Shown: in pieces, positions 22,491 through 35,032 of the stretch
How positions within the stretch are numbered: position 1 is the first letter of the stretch
Layout: the number at the start of each line of letters is the position of its first letter
Source: Labyrinthula sp. Ha
Lineage: Eukaryota > Sar > Bigyra > Labyrinthulida > Labyrinthulaceae
Assembly: GCA_015227615.1 (NCBI GenBank)
Contig: JAALGZ010000009.1
Span: 1,240,001-1,304,000 of the forward strand
Length of the DNA stretch: 64,000 nt
Reading direction: 5' to 3'
Notes under the pieces: generated by a model
Seen by the model: the letters and a program-made list of their open reading frames with translations, nothing else
Told to the model about the DNA's origin: nothing
Databases searched by the model: none
Made by a program: the position numbers and the translations under genes

Positions 22491-25100
22491 CTCGTCTACT
22501 TATGTCCCATCTCGAGAGATTTCTGGATGTACTAACTCCCCTACCCCACCCTCATCCTAAGTACTCAATTTGCTAACTGAACCCACATCCTTTTTTTATT
22601 CTAAAATATAAAAACATAAATAGTAAATACCTTGTTGGGTTTTAAATATTTTCATCGGGGTGTTTCTCTTGTTGCTACTTTTATATACATTGCCAATGGT
22701 TAGCTTTTCTCCGAAAAGGCTAGTCCTAGCACCGTGCGGATGTTCAACTGTTTAAATTCCGATTTTGTAACATCCTTCATATAGATATAGCTTCTATTCA
22801 CTAAACTATTGGTTTGTATGTATAATATATATAATTATATCTTGTGTTCTTCCTATAAGTTAATAGAGTGGAAGTGAATTACCTTCACACATTCGGTAAT
22901 AATGTGATTGCAGCGTTTAATTTTTTTTACTGGTTCTTGTTTGTAATATTTTGGGTAAGTAGATTATCCAATGACATAATTCATCCAACGAAATTAAGAG
23001 GTCTTTGGAAGGCTAGCCTGGATAAACCCTATTTCCATATTAAGAGTTTAATTAACTAGAAAAGCATGACCAAAATCAACAAAAATTTACTTTTGTGTGA
23101 CAAAAGGTTATATGAATTCGAGTAAGTAATTTTTTTCAATTTTTTGCTAGACCTCGCTTATTTCTAAATTAAGGCATTGCTACCCGGAATTCGTTTGACT
23201 GCTGCCATATTCTTGGCAGGGCCAATCAAGAGAGCTTCCGAGTTCGAGAACCAATACAAGAGAGGGGGGTACTGAATGAAACTAATGCATTAGATTGCCA
23301 ATGTATTGCAAATTTATAAAAGAATAATTACGAATTAAACAAGAGTACTAAGAAAGTTATATTTCGGTCAATATTTTGTGCTTCCGAACAAATTTTTTAG
23401 TTTCTTAAAGAAGATAATTAAAGAGACTTTCTATTTAATCAAGGAAACCAAGCTTTTCTCATTTAGGTTTCAATGCTATTTTTTATTCATTTGACCAAAA
23501 TGCACATCAAAGAAGAATAAACAATGAGCAACATTTCGTTTGTTGATCTGATTATGTTGCGGGAAAGCTCTTTCCTACCTTCCTTAATACTTAACCTCTT
23601 TTTCATGATTATATCATTGTTGTTATTTATTATTAAAACAAGGGAAAATGACATCTTTGAGGAGGATTTGACTGAGGGTGTATCACGTGTCCTCGAGCTA
23701 AGAGGATGCGTCATTGCTATAAACTTCTACGGAGTTCCACGAAAATTCTTCTGCTCAATTTCAGCATTATTATATTAGAAAAGAATCCAAACCTTAGCCA
23801 CAGTAGCTCTTCAGGAAGTTAACCGGGCTAGCTTGTTTCTTAGCTAAAGAAATCTAGACAATCGATGAGAAATCTGTTTCCAGTTTTCTAAATTACCATG
23901 TTATATCTTTTGGAACTTGATGTAGAAACATTCCTGCCATGGATAATAAAAGAAGTGGCGAAGGGATTTTTATTTTTAGTTTACCCTATATAATTCGATG
24001 TTCTTTTGGTCTTTTTCGAAAATAAAAAATTCACCTTAGTCCTAAGTTTGAAAACGAGTTAAGAAGAAATCTTGAGGCTTAAGAAAAAAACTCATAGAAA
24101 ACCAAACAGGAAAATGATGAAATTTTAATACAGAGATAATCATTACTAATCCTTTATTTAAGGTCCTAAATTAAGCAATGGTCTAAATTGAGAAAAAATG
24201 ATTTACTTTCTTCAAACATTCTTTATTTTAAACTAATAATTAGTTGAAATCTACTACTAACATTTCTTATCCCAACGGAGTTACATGTAGGACCTCTTAT
24301 CTATTAAGAGCTTTTTAATAGCAATAGGAGATCTCTATGGAACAATTTTAACCCCAGATCTTTCGAAGCTCTGCAATCCCGCTTATCAAAGTTCTTGCTA
24401 ACAACAAATTCCTTGCATTGGTAATCCCTGAGTCGCGGTAATTCCATACCCTACCATAATGTTTACATTTTTTGAGCCAGGTAATATATTTCTTGTTAAG
24501 CTTCAGCAATAGCTGATAGATTCACGAAAAGATAAAATGATCATGCTTAGAGAATATCTCCACAGTTATCTTAGTTAAACTGTTTATGTTATTTCTAAGC
24601 TCCATTTTTCAGTTCTTTGTTGTGTAACATAAAACTTTCGTATATTAGAATTGTAAAATCTGGTATGCAAGGTATAATCGCACTAATAATTCAATGTCCT
24701 TAAATTTTGCGCTTTGTATCCGTGCAACTACTGCATTGAGTAGTGAAGACATCATTCAAACAGAAATAAGGCCATCATTGAGAATAGCTCTCAAGTTTAG
24801 AATCAACATTTTATTACCTACCAGAACAGAACAAGAGATGAAAGTTTTCTTTTGGGAGTTATTTCAGGCAAGGTAGCTCTAGATAGAGTCCATTTACAAT
24901 CTATCAGAATCTTCTGCCCGGAAAAAAACTACAATTCTTATCATATAACTCTTTCAGATGTGGCTGATGCAAACTACACCTAGCCTAGTTACAGAGCTCC
25001 TTTTTCATACCGTATGTGAACCCTATTTCTATATGAATATATTGAGTATATTTCAATTCTAATATTTCTTTCCCATCGGTCTTCTACTGGATCTCTGCAA
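22491..25100. other. Gene-poor region
   Basis: AT-rich sequence with no recognised gene apart from one weak candidate at 23524-23778. A 60-codon ATG frame at 24694-24876 has no gene-like features. Confidence 0.5.
23524..23778 (+). CDS. Possible small membrane protein
   Basis: 84 residues from an ATG with an A-rich leader (AGAAGAATAAACA) like those of firm genes in this window. One strongly hydrophobic segment lies near 18-38 (LPSLILNLFFMIISLLLFIIK), followed by a charged stretch (RENDIFEEDLTEGVSRVLELRG) and a second hydrophobic end. No family recognised. It lies alone in a desert with no paired neighbour, so it may be a chance frame. Confidence 0.3.
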   Translation: MSNISFVDLIMLRESSFLPSLILNLFFMIISLLLFIIKTRENDIFEEDLTEGVSRVLELRGCVIAINFYGVPRKFFCSISALLY

Positions 25101-26700
25101 TTTGATTTATTATAGGTTCATTCTACGAAATCTCTTCTTTGAATTTACCATTTTCTTCCTCAAGAAGGCTCATTCATTGCAGTTACATGTATGTTATTAC
25201 ATTTCGACTATTCCAATCATTTTGGTTAATCAGTTATCTAATATCAAACAAATCAGGGTTTGATTTTAATCTGCCCAAAATGTATTCGCCAATCATCAGC
25301 TCACCAGTAGGTGTATTAGCTAAATATATCACAATTTGATCAATATCAGCGTGTCCGCACAGATTATGCCTCTTACTGTTACTCACAGATCAGTTATCAC
25401 GTACCCAATAAGTTCTTTGTGATAACTATCTATGATTTAAATAACCATCGGTTATCAGTAAGTTGAATTGATGTCTCTATTGTTCATATCCTAAAACAAT
25501 GTTATATGAGTGTATATGTGTTGCATCGCTATCTAAGCACCAAGAAATATATTCACACCGATTTCTAAATATATCTTTAGAAAATAGTATCAAATTCATC
25601 AGGTTGGTAGTTCCTGTTGCTTCAAATATAAATCCTAAGTTAATGATCTAAAGGTACACCTCAAAATCCTCTATTCCAAATTTCCTCTCATTACCATTAT
25701 CCAGTAGGAGTTACTTCATCCCGTTGCCGAGAAATATAGAATTTACTGTGTTTTTATCTTTTTATTTAGTTACGATTAACTGTGCTTTTTTAACAATATA
25801 AGTAACCCTGTTGAAGGAAGACAGGTGAATAAAAGACTTCAGCAGAAAGTATATTGCTGCGAAAACCTGAAGAGATTTCTATTTCACATTATCTAAATAC
25901 AAACTTACACACCTGGTGATTATTCTTTTGTGGTATTAAAAGGTAGTAATTATATATTAAAGTTTCCATACAACTTTTTTTCGAAACATCTTTTTATTTT
26001 TCCAAAGCAACGAGTCATTTTTTTCTCTTCATTATATAACGTGCTTGAATCCTTTTCGTTACCCCTATTGGCTTCATCCGTGTAAAAACGCTTAAGAGCT
26101 CAGTCTATACGATCCTGTATACTTTGTGAATTATTCTTGATTTGATGTTGCCTTGCAGTATCCCATTTGTTATGATTTGGGTTTGGTTTTATAAATCAAG
26201 ATACTAAATCATATCATTTAATCCAAGTTTCTGCAACTCCATTTATTTCACTTCTTTTTAAACATGGCAGCATAGTTAAAATACGACATTGAAATTCATA
26301 GAGGGAATGGGTATTCTAATTATATCCTCAGCTTTTAATCAACCAAGCTCTTTCTTATATAACATTCCGTTCTTGTATACTTTATTCTTCTGTTGACATC
26401 TTCTGTTTCTGTACTTCAACATTATCCTTGATTTACCTTGATACTGTTTTTCTTCAATAATTCAAATTTGGTTGAGATAATTTAAACTTTTTACAATTAG
26501 CCATCATGTAATTGCAAATCTCAAACCTTTTGTCAATTAATAGTTCATCTATCTCGTTTCCTGGTTTATCATATATATAGGTGCTTTTCCACTTTCCGTT
26601 TATCGTTACCCGGGTTTTTGTATGATGTACAATCCTCTTAAAGTATAGCTATTGAATGTTGTGATTGAAACTATCTACTATGTAAAGGTGGATCTCTTAA
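25100..26700 (-). mobile_element. Possible Copia-like retroelement fossil
   Basis: The minus strand shows scattered traces resembling Ty1/Copia polyproteins: a protease-like WCLDSDATH near 25530, a stretch near 25310 resembling the region before RNase H (IYLANTP..), and gag-like charged helical sequence near 25960-26200. The element is heavily broken, with many breaks. No terminal repeats were recognised and the ends are approximate. It looks old. Confidence 0.25.
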
Positions 26701-29700
26701 TATTATTAACTTCATTTGACCTAGACCATCTGAATTAAAATTTGGCTATTGATAATTTTTGAGCTTATGGGAATACTAAATTCAATTATCCGTGTTCATG
26801 AAAAATATTTTAAATATTTAATATTCCATTGTGGCGTTTTCTAATAATCTCTTATATAACTTCCAGTTTTGTTGATACATATTTTTCAACAATCTCTGAC
26901 TAGAGTTTGTTCTCACTGGAAATAAACCTAGATGATAAGAACCCCTCTAAAAAATCTTTAACCGTCAATAGGGATAAAATTGAGTTTGACTGTTACATCA
27001 CCACTTTTTTTGAAAACCAAAAACTTTTCTCGATTTTATTCAGAATAATTTACACCACGATATAGTCTCAGAAGGTATCAACTAAATAGAACCAATATTT
27101 CGGCATGAGGCTAAGTGCGCATAAAATTTATCGTTAAAACACCCTTAAATCTACAACTAGCATATTTTTAGCAAAATTCATTTTTAAATATAATATATAT
27201 TTAATATGAGAAAAATATTGCGTATGTTTGAGGAAGATATACGTTCTTATGACCAAGAAAAACCTATATTTGACTCCAAATTTGCTGGAGAAAATTGGAA
27301 TACATAATTCAAATTCTATTTTTATTTGTTAGAGCATGACATAATATTTTATGGCTCTAAAATGAACTGAATTGGAATTGCGAAAATCATCAAGTACAAT
27401 TGTCTATGGAAATTTATATATCCTTCCATTTGCCTAAGTTGAAGAATGTTTATCAGGGAATAAACCTTACATCAAAAAAATTCAAGTAGTCTAAGAAAGT
27501 TAGTAACAAATTAATACTTTATTTTTTTTCTTGGAGCTTAGATATAAAGGAACACAATGTTTGTATAGTTTAGAGACTTGTGTAAAATTTAAGTTGAACT
27601 CTTATCCCTGGTAGCCAATAATCAGATCTTAATAACAATTTTTGTTATCGCATATAAGATTCCATTTTTCAATCCATATGACATATACATATATTTTTTA
27701 TACTTACAGACTTTAAGAAAACTTCTTAGTATGTTTTTCTTAGTTCACCCAACAATTTTTATTTGAGATGAGAAAGTCGTAACTCTTTTTTCTCAGCAAA
27801 ATTTAACCGTTAGCACAGTCAAGATACAGTTCTTGAAAACTATGTTTCATAATTTTACTTCAATAGCACGCTTTATGCTCCAGTAAAATATATTTTGTAT
27901 ATCTAATTAACACCTTTTGAGTCTTGGAACATCAATTTAACGTTAACTAAAGAATGAAAAAAAACAGAGTAATTATTTAAAATTTCACTCGGACATACAA
28001 TATTGGAATGGACTCCTGATAACAATAGTTTTTATATAATTCTTGTATTTTGATACTTTTTACTGTTTGAAAACTTTTTGAAGAATGCATAATTGCGATA
28101 ATTTAGTTTATATCAATATCCAACTCTTTTTATAGCATTTAATTTATCTCAAACTAAAACTAGTGGATTCTTGTATATATTTCACATTATTTTAGAAATA
28201 TAAAGCCTAGAAAATGTGATTCCTTAAATTGACAGATAGAGTATTTGTCAGTTAATATCACTTAATATTCCTGAGGTAAAAGTTTTCTATGTGCAAATTA
28301 TTTCATGATATAAACCCTTTCTAACTCTTTAAGCCAAAAGTATTAATATTAATCGATAATATGCATCCTAAGACTATGATTGTGATCGTCTTTTTATTAA
28401 TTAAGTGGAAGTTCAGTAAAATGAGTTTAAACACAATATTATGTGTTAGAAATGTTTAGAAAATATTATTTGTCGTATATTGTACCAACTTTTCTAACCT
28501 TTCGAAAAGATTTTCAAAGATTTTTTAAGCTTAGCTGAGACAAAGCTCAGTGACAAAAGTCAAATATTTAACATCCACAATTCTCAAAATAAGAGATCCC
28601 TTTGTTTTTCTATTATCATATAGGATTTTTATATTCCAAGACAGTAGAAATAAGAAGATGCAGAATTTTTTTAATTCGTTTTTCTATTTTTCTTATGTCA
28701 AGTAATACCGATATTTAGGTATATTGTTTTCTTTTCAACTTGATAACCTTTATAATCTAAAATAATTCTCCCTAAAGTCTAAAAAATTCTCCACAGTTAA
28801 TTAAAATGTCAATGAATACTTCATATAAGAGGCTTATATTACTAGTATACTCTACGTATGTACTTCAATGGATTATCACATGCTCAAAATCTATCGAGCA
28901 AGAAACATATACTCCTACAATTGAGTAAGAACTTCATTAAGAAATACCCCGTAACTGTGTAGCCTGGAAATAGTGGTAAGATCAATGTATGAAAATCCAA
29001 AGAAAAAGCTTTACCAAGTGGAAAGAAAATTTAAGTAGCTTTAAAGCCCTGGATTATTCATGGCTGATATTAGAATATTTACTTCATGGATTTTTACAAC
29101 AATGTGGAAATTGCCCCTCCGTAGAAAATACCTTAAGCAATCTAGTAAGGTGACATTGATATGAGATCTATTCAATTGTGCATCATAAAACTGCAAACCG
29201 CTTGGTATTAGTTATAGCTATAGCTTCTTGATTCAAGTTTAATTGATTTAAAACTTAAATCTCAGATACCCTAAAACGGGAGCCTGTTGGTCTTAAAATT
29301 AAAAAACTCGATTGTATATACTTAACTTTAGCATATTTTTATTTCCTAATAGAGTTCCATTGTATTCACAAGTACTTCGCTTTTTTTAAATTTCAGAATA
29401 TCTACGATTATAGTTCTCATATATATGTATATATATTTATTTATTCTTTTGTTAAACTCCTGATAAAACCTCTACATTTTAAAAGAATTTTTCACAAAGT
29501 TTACTACATTAAAGTCAAAGAACATGTAATATTTTTTAATAGAAAAAAAACGAATATTTTGGATCTTTCTGATATATTTGAATACTATGTCTGCAAAATT
29601 TACCTCTGAATTGAACGTTTTAACCTTCTATTCATAGAAAAATTATATAATAACCTTATATACAGACTTTTTTAGAAACTAAAGCCCCGGGGAGAAATCA

Positions 29701-32084
29701 AAGCAGAGTTTTTGACCTCGCCTATTCTTAGTGCATAAATAATTTTTTAGTAGTATTAGGTAATTTTCAGTTTAACATAATAGTTACAAGTGAAAGCCTT
29801 ATGAATGTATTGGAAAATGTGTAGAAGAATGAATTTCCTCTTACCCGTTATATATCATAGACACTATTATACCGTGTTCAAGTTTAATATTTTGTAACCA
29901 GTGAAAATTTTAATACTTACAGGAAGATGGAGTGAGGTGTGTTTAAACCATAGGTAGAAGAGTTAAGAGAATAATTATTTGATTTTGAGTTTCCGTGCAA
30001 ATCATAATATACATCAAAACAGCTTGGGAAGGTCCTTACTACAAGTATTATACTCTCTAGTTAACAAAAAATAATTTTGTTGCTCACAAAAGTTAAGAAT
30101 GTCAAAGTATAAACCTCCTCCTTTTTAGTTGCATACGCAACTTAATATCTCAATTGCCCCCAAAATGATAACTAAAAACCACCAGATATTACAACTGTAA
30201 CAATACTAATGTGAGTGTTCCTCTTCTTCACACTATGTGAGACTCCATGAAATATACAAGCTATGAGTGAATTTGTTACTGGGATATTTTTCTTTTGAAT
30301 CTATCATTTAGGCTTATATAATATGCAATTTATTAATTATAATACATTGTTAAAGCAAATCCAAATCGCTGGCCATTCCGAAAAATTGATTTTACTCAAC
30401 CTGATGACGGCTTATTCATCCTATTCATGTCTACTATAATCAAGGGGTCTAAGCAAAGGTATTTAAAGTTTAATCCTTATAAATGCTCAAATAAGTTTAA
30501 TAAATAAATATTAATAATAAGGAAATAATTTAGTAGTAGCCAAATATTAAAAAAAAAGAAAGCAATGTCAGATCTATCAAACTTTCGCCTACTAAAAAGT
30601 GGTTCTTTATGGTATAGACCAATGTTGCAAATTAATAAAAATATGAATATTAATCCTATGGGAGATCCTACAGAAATATGAGAAGTGATACAAAAGGTGC
30701 TGTAGCATTTAAAGAAAAAAATGATAGTGGCCTAATAGCTAAATATCATTATATTATAAAATTAAAAGTTGTATTTATTCTGGTTATTCTAATAAAGAAA
30801 ACAATTGGTATTTATTACAAAGAATATTTTTGGATTCTTTTGATCTTAAAATTCTCAGCCCTGGGTGGCATATGGAATCCTACATCTAGTATTGAATAAT
30901 AAGAGATTATATATATATATTAGATAAGATGATTAAATCATAAAGCTCGTCCGCTATTGCTCCTTTTCAAAACAAGGAATAAACGTAAATACATATGAAA
31001 ACCTTCATACAATATAATAAGAGTGCAACAGTTATGAATACAGCTCGATGTTAATGAAAGTGGCACCAGGCTAACCAATGTATATTTTCGATTTATTTGA
31101 AGAGTTTTTCTAACGAGTGTATAGAAGAAAATAATTGGGGAAGAGGCGAGTAGTCAATTGAGGCACGAAAGTCAGGTATGTGACGAATGCCCTAACGAAT
31201 ATCAGGAAGTAAATGAAATAATTCTAAGTAATCGCCAATCCAGGTACTATATTTGGCAATCATCCGATGAAGGCTCAAAATAAATATCTATTCTAGGGAT
31301 CACTTAGAAGGAACCACTGATTTAAGATAACTCTGAGGTTTATATAGCAAGCATATTCAACGAAGAGTTATCTTTACTCCCATGTAAATTTGTTTCCTGC
31401 ATATGTATAAATGAAACTTTATGAAGATGTATGTTAGCTTTCTTTGGTACGATTTATCACATGTTGTGCAGTTAAGGAAGCATGCATATTGAAGTAAGAG
31501 TTGAGCTCATTATTCCTAATTTATTAAAAGTGTTGTAGATATATAGAGATACATAAAGAAAATGAGTAGGAATATAACATTCATCTTTTTACTCTAAATT
31601 TATTACTTGATTAAAACCACGGAATTTCATGACGAACATTAAAAATAGATTCTAACAAGTCTCTGGATTTTATGCCATAGTTTTCTTTAGTTCATTGCCT
31701 CATAGCCTGGAAGATTTCTGACAATGTGTGAATTAATGAATTTTATTTAGGGTATGTATTTCTTTTGAAGCCATTTCTCAAGTTGCAAAGAAAAAACATT
31801 GTTCTAGGCCTCTACAACGCTTGAACATATGTATATAAACCTACTCTTACTTCTGCTAAAGCAAAATAGGGTTGAAGAATGAATAACATTAAAATAGAAA
31901 TAGCGTTAAATTTAGCTGGCTGTGGAGTACTATTTTCCATAAAATTCATAAGACTGGTACTTGTTCGAGTATAGAGCCCTAAAAGAGACGGTGTTACAAA
32001 TAAAAACAATCTTGATTTCAATTTACACCTTGAATAAAGCATCACTACTTTTAATTTACAGGTCTTAAGAGTACGTTATGTATT
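26701..32084. other. 5.4-kb gene desert
   Basis: Very AT-rich. It holds a 33-codon ATG frame at 27206-27307 and a possible dead gene at 30564-30899, but nothing of recognised function. A 76-codon frame at 31812-32042 just downstream of the repeat protein gene is hydrophobic but has no other support. Confidence 0.5.
30564..30899 (+). pseudogene. Possible decayed small gene
   Basis: An ATG with an A-rich leader (AAAAAAAAAGAAAGCA) opens 36 codons (MSDLSNFRLLKSGSLWYRPM..) to a stop at 30678-30681. It overlaps a second frame of 73 codons at 30678-30899 that is hydrophobic toward its end. The leader resembles those of real genes here, so this may be a host gene broken by a frameshift, or a gene whose intron I could not place. 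No family recognised. Confidence 0.25.
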
Positions 32085-32489
32085 TTAATACTCTAATTGT
32101 CTTTCAACGTCATGCTCTTCTAGAATTCTTTCATACTCTAATTGTCTTTCACCGTCATGCTCTTCTAGAATTCTTTCATACTCTAATTGTCTTTCACCGT
32201 CATACTCTTCTAGAATTCTTTCATACTCTAATTGTCTTTCACCGTCATACTCTTCTAGCATTCTTTCATACTCTAGCTGTCTGAATTCATATTCTTGTAG
32301 ATCCCTATTAAGTTCCACTGCTCCTCTAAGTTTATTGCCAGTCATCTTCTGCTTAATCTCATTCTTACTAGTTTTCTGATTATCCACTTCATGTAGAAAT
32401 GAATCAAGCTTTCCTTGAAGTTCATTTAGATTCCCATTGCCTTGAACAGACAAGCATAACATAGACACTACTAATCCTTTAAGCATCAT
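32085..32489 (-). CDS. Secreted-type protein with 15-residue repeats
   Basis: 134 residues. The first 18-19 residues (MMLKGLVVSMLCLSVQGNG) form a clear signal peptide. Residues 20-69 are charged and helical. Residues 70-134 are four full copies and a third of a 15-residue unit, consensus RQLEYERILEEYDGE, ending at the stop after RQLEY. The repeats are Glu-rich and probably form one long helix or coiled coil. No family recognised. It is likely exported or in the secretory pathway, as inferred from the signal peptide. Copy number may vary between strains because the DNA units are almost identical. Confidence 0.7.
   Translation of the reverse strand: MMLKGLVVSMLCLSVQGNGNLNELQGKLDSFLHEVDNQKTSKNEIKQKMTGNKLRGAVELNRDLQEYEFRQLEYERMLEEYDGERQLEYERILEEYDGERQLEYERILEEHDGERQLEYERILEEHDVERQLEY
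32088..32282 (-). repeat. 45-bp coding tandem repeat, 4.3 copies
   Basis: Four 45-bp units plus a 15-bp partial unit, differing by a few bases (Tyr/His at one position, Met/Ile at another), in frame at the 3' end of the gene. Confidence 0.9.
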
Positions 32490-33146
32490 TCTATATTTTT
32501 TTTTTCTTTTCTTTTTAGTTTATAAACCTAATGGTTAAAATAATACAGTATGTCCTTAAAAAATTATATTCTCCTTATATATACGATATTGTGTAAATTA
32601 GACGCAAGATAAAACAATAATCATAAGTTTCTTAATAATAAGTATTACTGAATATAAAATTTATTAAGAAAATATATATTATTATATTATCTACAATATT
32701 ATTTAAATATTATTAAAATATTTATAATACTATTAATCATAACAAAAATGAAAATAACTCATTCCCGAGTATATGTCCTTCAAAGGAAACTGAAATTATA
32801 TTGGTAATCCACCGTTAATTATTCCAGTAATATATTTACAGATATTATAAGTATAAATTATTATATATAAGAATAATCTAAATGGAAATATAGTACCGTA
32901 AGTGTTATATTAAATGCAACTGCAAATACTTCGTCTCTACCGCTAGAAATTGGCCCAAGGACAAAAACAGTTGAAATAAGAAAACATCCTGTGTAGAATA
33001 TAAAGAAGATCATTAATGTACACGGTGATAAAAAAACGGTTTTTAGGGATATGGAGCTGTACTTGGAAAGTATCACCCCTTTATTTTTAAAGAAAACATA
33101 TTCTATCGCAAATATATTGTTTTCTGCGAGAGTTTCAATAAAACGA
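32490..33146. other. Divergent intergenic region
   Basis: Extremely AT-rich between the repeat protein gene (-) and sulfotransferase copy 1 (+), presumably both promoters. A GTG-opened antisense hydrophobic frame at 32861-33076 was not accepted. Confidence 0.5.
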
Positions 33147-35000
33147 ATGAAAAGAAGAAAAACTATACTAAAACCATTTAATTGGAGGACTTTCGCTTAT
33201 TGGATAATTGCTGTTGTTCTTTTTATTTTTTTGAATGTAAGTTCGATCTTCTGGAATCCTTTTCAAGTAGAAGAGAAAAGTTTTCAACCAACAGGAAACT
33301 TATTTTTATCTGAAGAAGAAAGAAAAAGATTACGTATGAATAAATCAAGAAATTCATATTTTATATTAGATATTGATATTGAAACTCCTTCTCAAAGCTC
33401 ACCTTTAAGAGTTTGTAACTTATTTAATAATGAAGTATCAAATTGTCTTCCTTTACTTTCAAAGAATATTTTAACAAAATATACAAATGAAATTTTTATA
33501 TATTTACCAACTTTTCCAAAATTTATAAAAAATTGTAATAATATAAATTTTTCAAAAGAACACTTTTATTCAACACTTGAAAAAGTAATTAATAGAAATA
33601 ATAAACTTCAATTAAAATATGTTTCAAATTTAGAAGATAATATTAATCTATTATTAGATTCAAGAGAAAATCTATTTTGTAGTGAAGTTTATACATTTTT
33701 TATTTTTATTCTTTCAAATATTCAAAATAAGTTTAATAATATAAGAATAAATGTTGAAGTTTCTGAACTAAAACAAGAAATATTATTTTCTTCTTTAATT
33801 GAGGAAAATAAACTAAGTTTAAATATTTCTTCTTTACTTTCAAGTTCATTTATTTCTTTAACTGAAAATATTTTTGATACATCTATTTATAAAAATCTTT
33901 TTACTATTAGTTCATATTTAATAAAAGATAATATTGAAGAAAAACCAAAAGATAATACTTGTAAAAATCAAAAATATTCAGGAGAAAGTTTTTGCTGTTA
34001 TAAATATTTTGAACATTTTGAATGTATGCCAAATACAATATTATTAGGTGTACAAAAAGGTTCAACTGGTGAATTAGCTCTTTGGATGTCTAAAAATCCA
34101 GAAATAACTAGATATGGATCAGAAGTTCATTTTTTTGATAAAGATCTTGAAAAAAAAACACCTTCTAGTTTTTCAAATGAAAGAATAAATATTCTTGAAA
34201 GTTATAAAAAAGGAAAAGATACACCAGCAGCAAAATTAATGATACCACCAAAACAAGAAAAAAATATTATTTCTGAATATTTATTTCAAATAACACGTTC
34301 TGATAGAAAAAGAAGAATAAGTGGAGTTCAAGTTAAAGATCTTTTAGATAGAAAACAACTTTTATTTGAAAAAACTCCTGCTTATTTTGATGAAATACAT
34401 CCAAAAGATTTATCTTCAGCTTTAAAACAAACTTTTAATCCACAAGTTCTTGTTATTTTAAGAGATCCAGCAACTAGATTTCATTCAGCATATTTTCATA
34501 ATTGTAAATCAAAACCAATAATATGTGATAAAAATGGTTTTACTATGTTCACTGATAATGCTTTAGCAAGTAAAAAAAAATCTAATGCTGGTTTAAGAGC
34601 TTTATCTTATGGATTATATTATTTATTTCTTGAAAGCTGGATTGAAGAATTTTCTTCACTTGGAATAAAGTTTATGATTTTATTTACAGAAGAGTTTAAA
34701 AAAGATCCTTTTAAAACAATTTGGAACTTAGAAACTGAACTTAATATTGATCATTTTAATTATAAAGAAGGAAATCATGTTCAAAAAGTAAATGGATATT
34801 GGATTATTTCAGAAGGAAGTAAAGCAGTTAAAGAAAGTAAACCAGAAACATATTTTAAACTAAATGAATATCCAGAATATGAAATTAAACTTAGAAACTT
34901 TTATAATAGATCAAACTCTAAACTTAAAATATTATTAGAAGAAAAAAATAAAACTGGTGAAATATCTTTAGTAAATAGTTTTCCTGATTGGTTGAATTAA
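33147..35000 (+). CDS. Type II membrane sulfotransferase, copy 1
   Basis: 617 residues from the ATG at 33147, chosen because the leader CAATAAAACGA is A-rich like other genes here and because it gives exactly the length of copy 2. An ATG at 33051 in the same frame is the alternative start. A short basic tail precedes one membrane segment (about 19-33), giving a Golgi-type type II topology. A lumenal stem of about 250 Asn- and Lys-rich residues follows. The catalytic domain has the 5'-phosphosulfate-binding loop TILLGVQKGSTGELALWMSK and the 3'-phosphate-binding QVLVILRDPATRFHSAYFH. It would transfer sulfate from PAPS to a glycan or protein; the acceptor is unknown. The gene overlaps the convergent tRNA methyltransferase gene by 4 bp at the stops. 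Confidence 0.85.
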   Translation: MKRRKTILKPFNWRTFAYWIIAVVLFIFLNVSSIFWNPFQVEEKSFQPTGNLFLSEEERKRLRMNKSRNSYFILDIDIETPSQSSPLRVCNLFNNEVSNCLPLLSKNILTKYTNEIFIYLPTFPKFIKNCNNINFSKEHFYSTLEKVINRNNKLQLKYVSNLEDNINLLLDSRENLFCSEVYTFFIFILSNIQNKFNNIRINVEVSELKQEILFSSLIEENKLSLNISSLLSSSFISLTENIFDTSIYKNLFTISSYLIKDNIEEKPKDNTCKNQKYSGESFCCYKYFEHFECMPNTILLGVQKGSTGELALWMSKNPEITRYGSEVHFFDKDLEKKTPSSFSNERINILESYKKGKDTPAAKLMIPPKQEKNIISEYLFQITRSDRKRRISGVQVKDLLDRKQLLFEKTPAYFDEIHPKDLSSALKQTFNPQVLVILRDPATRFHSAYFHNCKSKPIICDKNGFTMFTDNALASKKKSNAGLRALSYGLYYLFLESWIEEFSSLGIKFMILFTEEFKKDPFKTIWNLETELNIDHFNYKEGNHVQKVNGYWIISEGSKAVKESKPETYFKLNEYPEYEIKLRNFYNRSNSKLKILLEEKNKTGEISLVNSFPDWLN

Positions 35001-35032
35001 TTTTTTAACTCTTTGAATACTGTAATCAACTC
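33208..35032 (+). repeat. Arm 1 of 1.8-kb inverted repeat
   Basis: 1,825 bp, inverted relative to 40531-42355. It starts inside the membrane-segment codons of the sulfotransferase and ends 32 bp past its stop, inside the tRNA methyltransferase coding end. The encoded proteins differ at one residue (Phe versus Ser) close to the left edge; the arms look nearly identical. Confidence 0.9.

Noticed and set aside
21600-22600. Terminal repeats for the MULE fragment
   Set aside because: No sequence resembling the CAGCGTATGRTACGCC terminus of the other copy was found on either side.
32861-33076. Hydrophobic minus-strand frame upstream of sulfotransferase copy 1
   Set aside because: Opens from GTG and overlaps the probable promoter and 5' end of the sulfotransferase on the other strand.
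33051-33146. Longer N-terminus for sulfotransferase copy 1
   Set aside because: The ATG at 33147 has the typical A-rich leader and gives exactly the length of copy 2; the upstream 32 codons have no counterpart.
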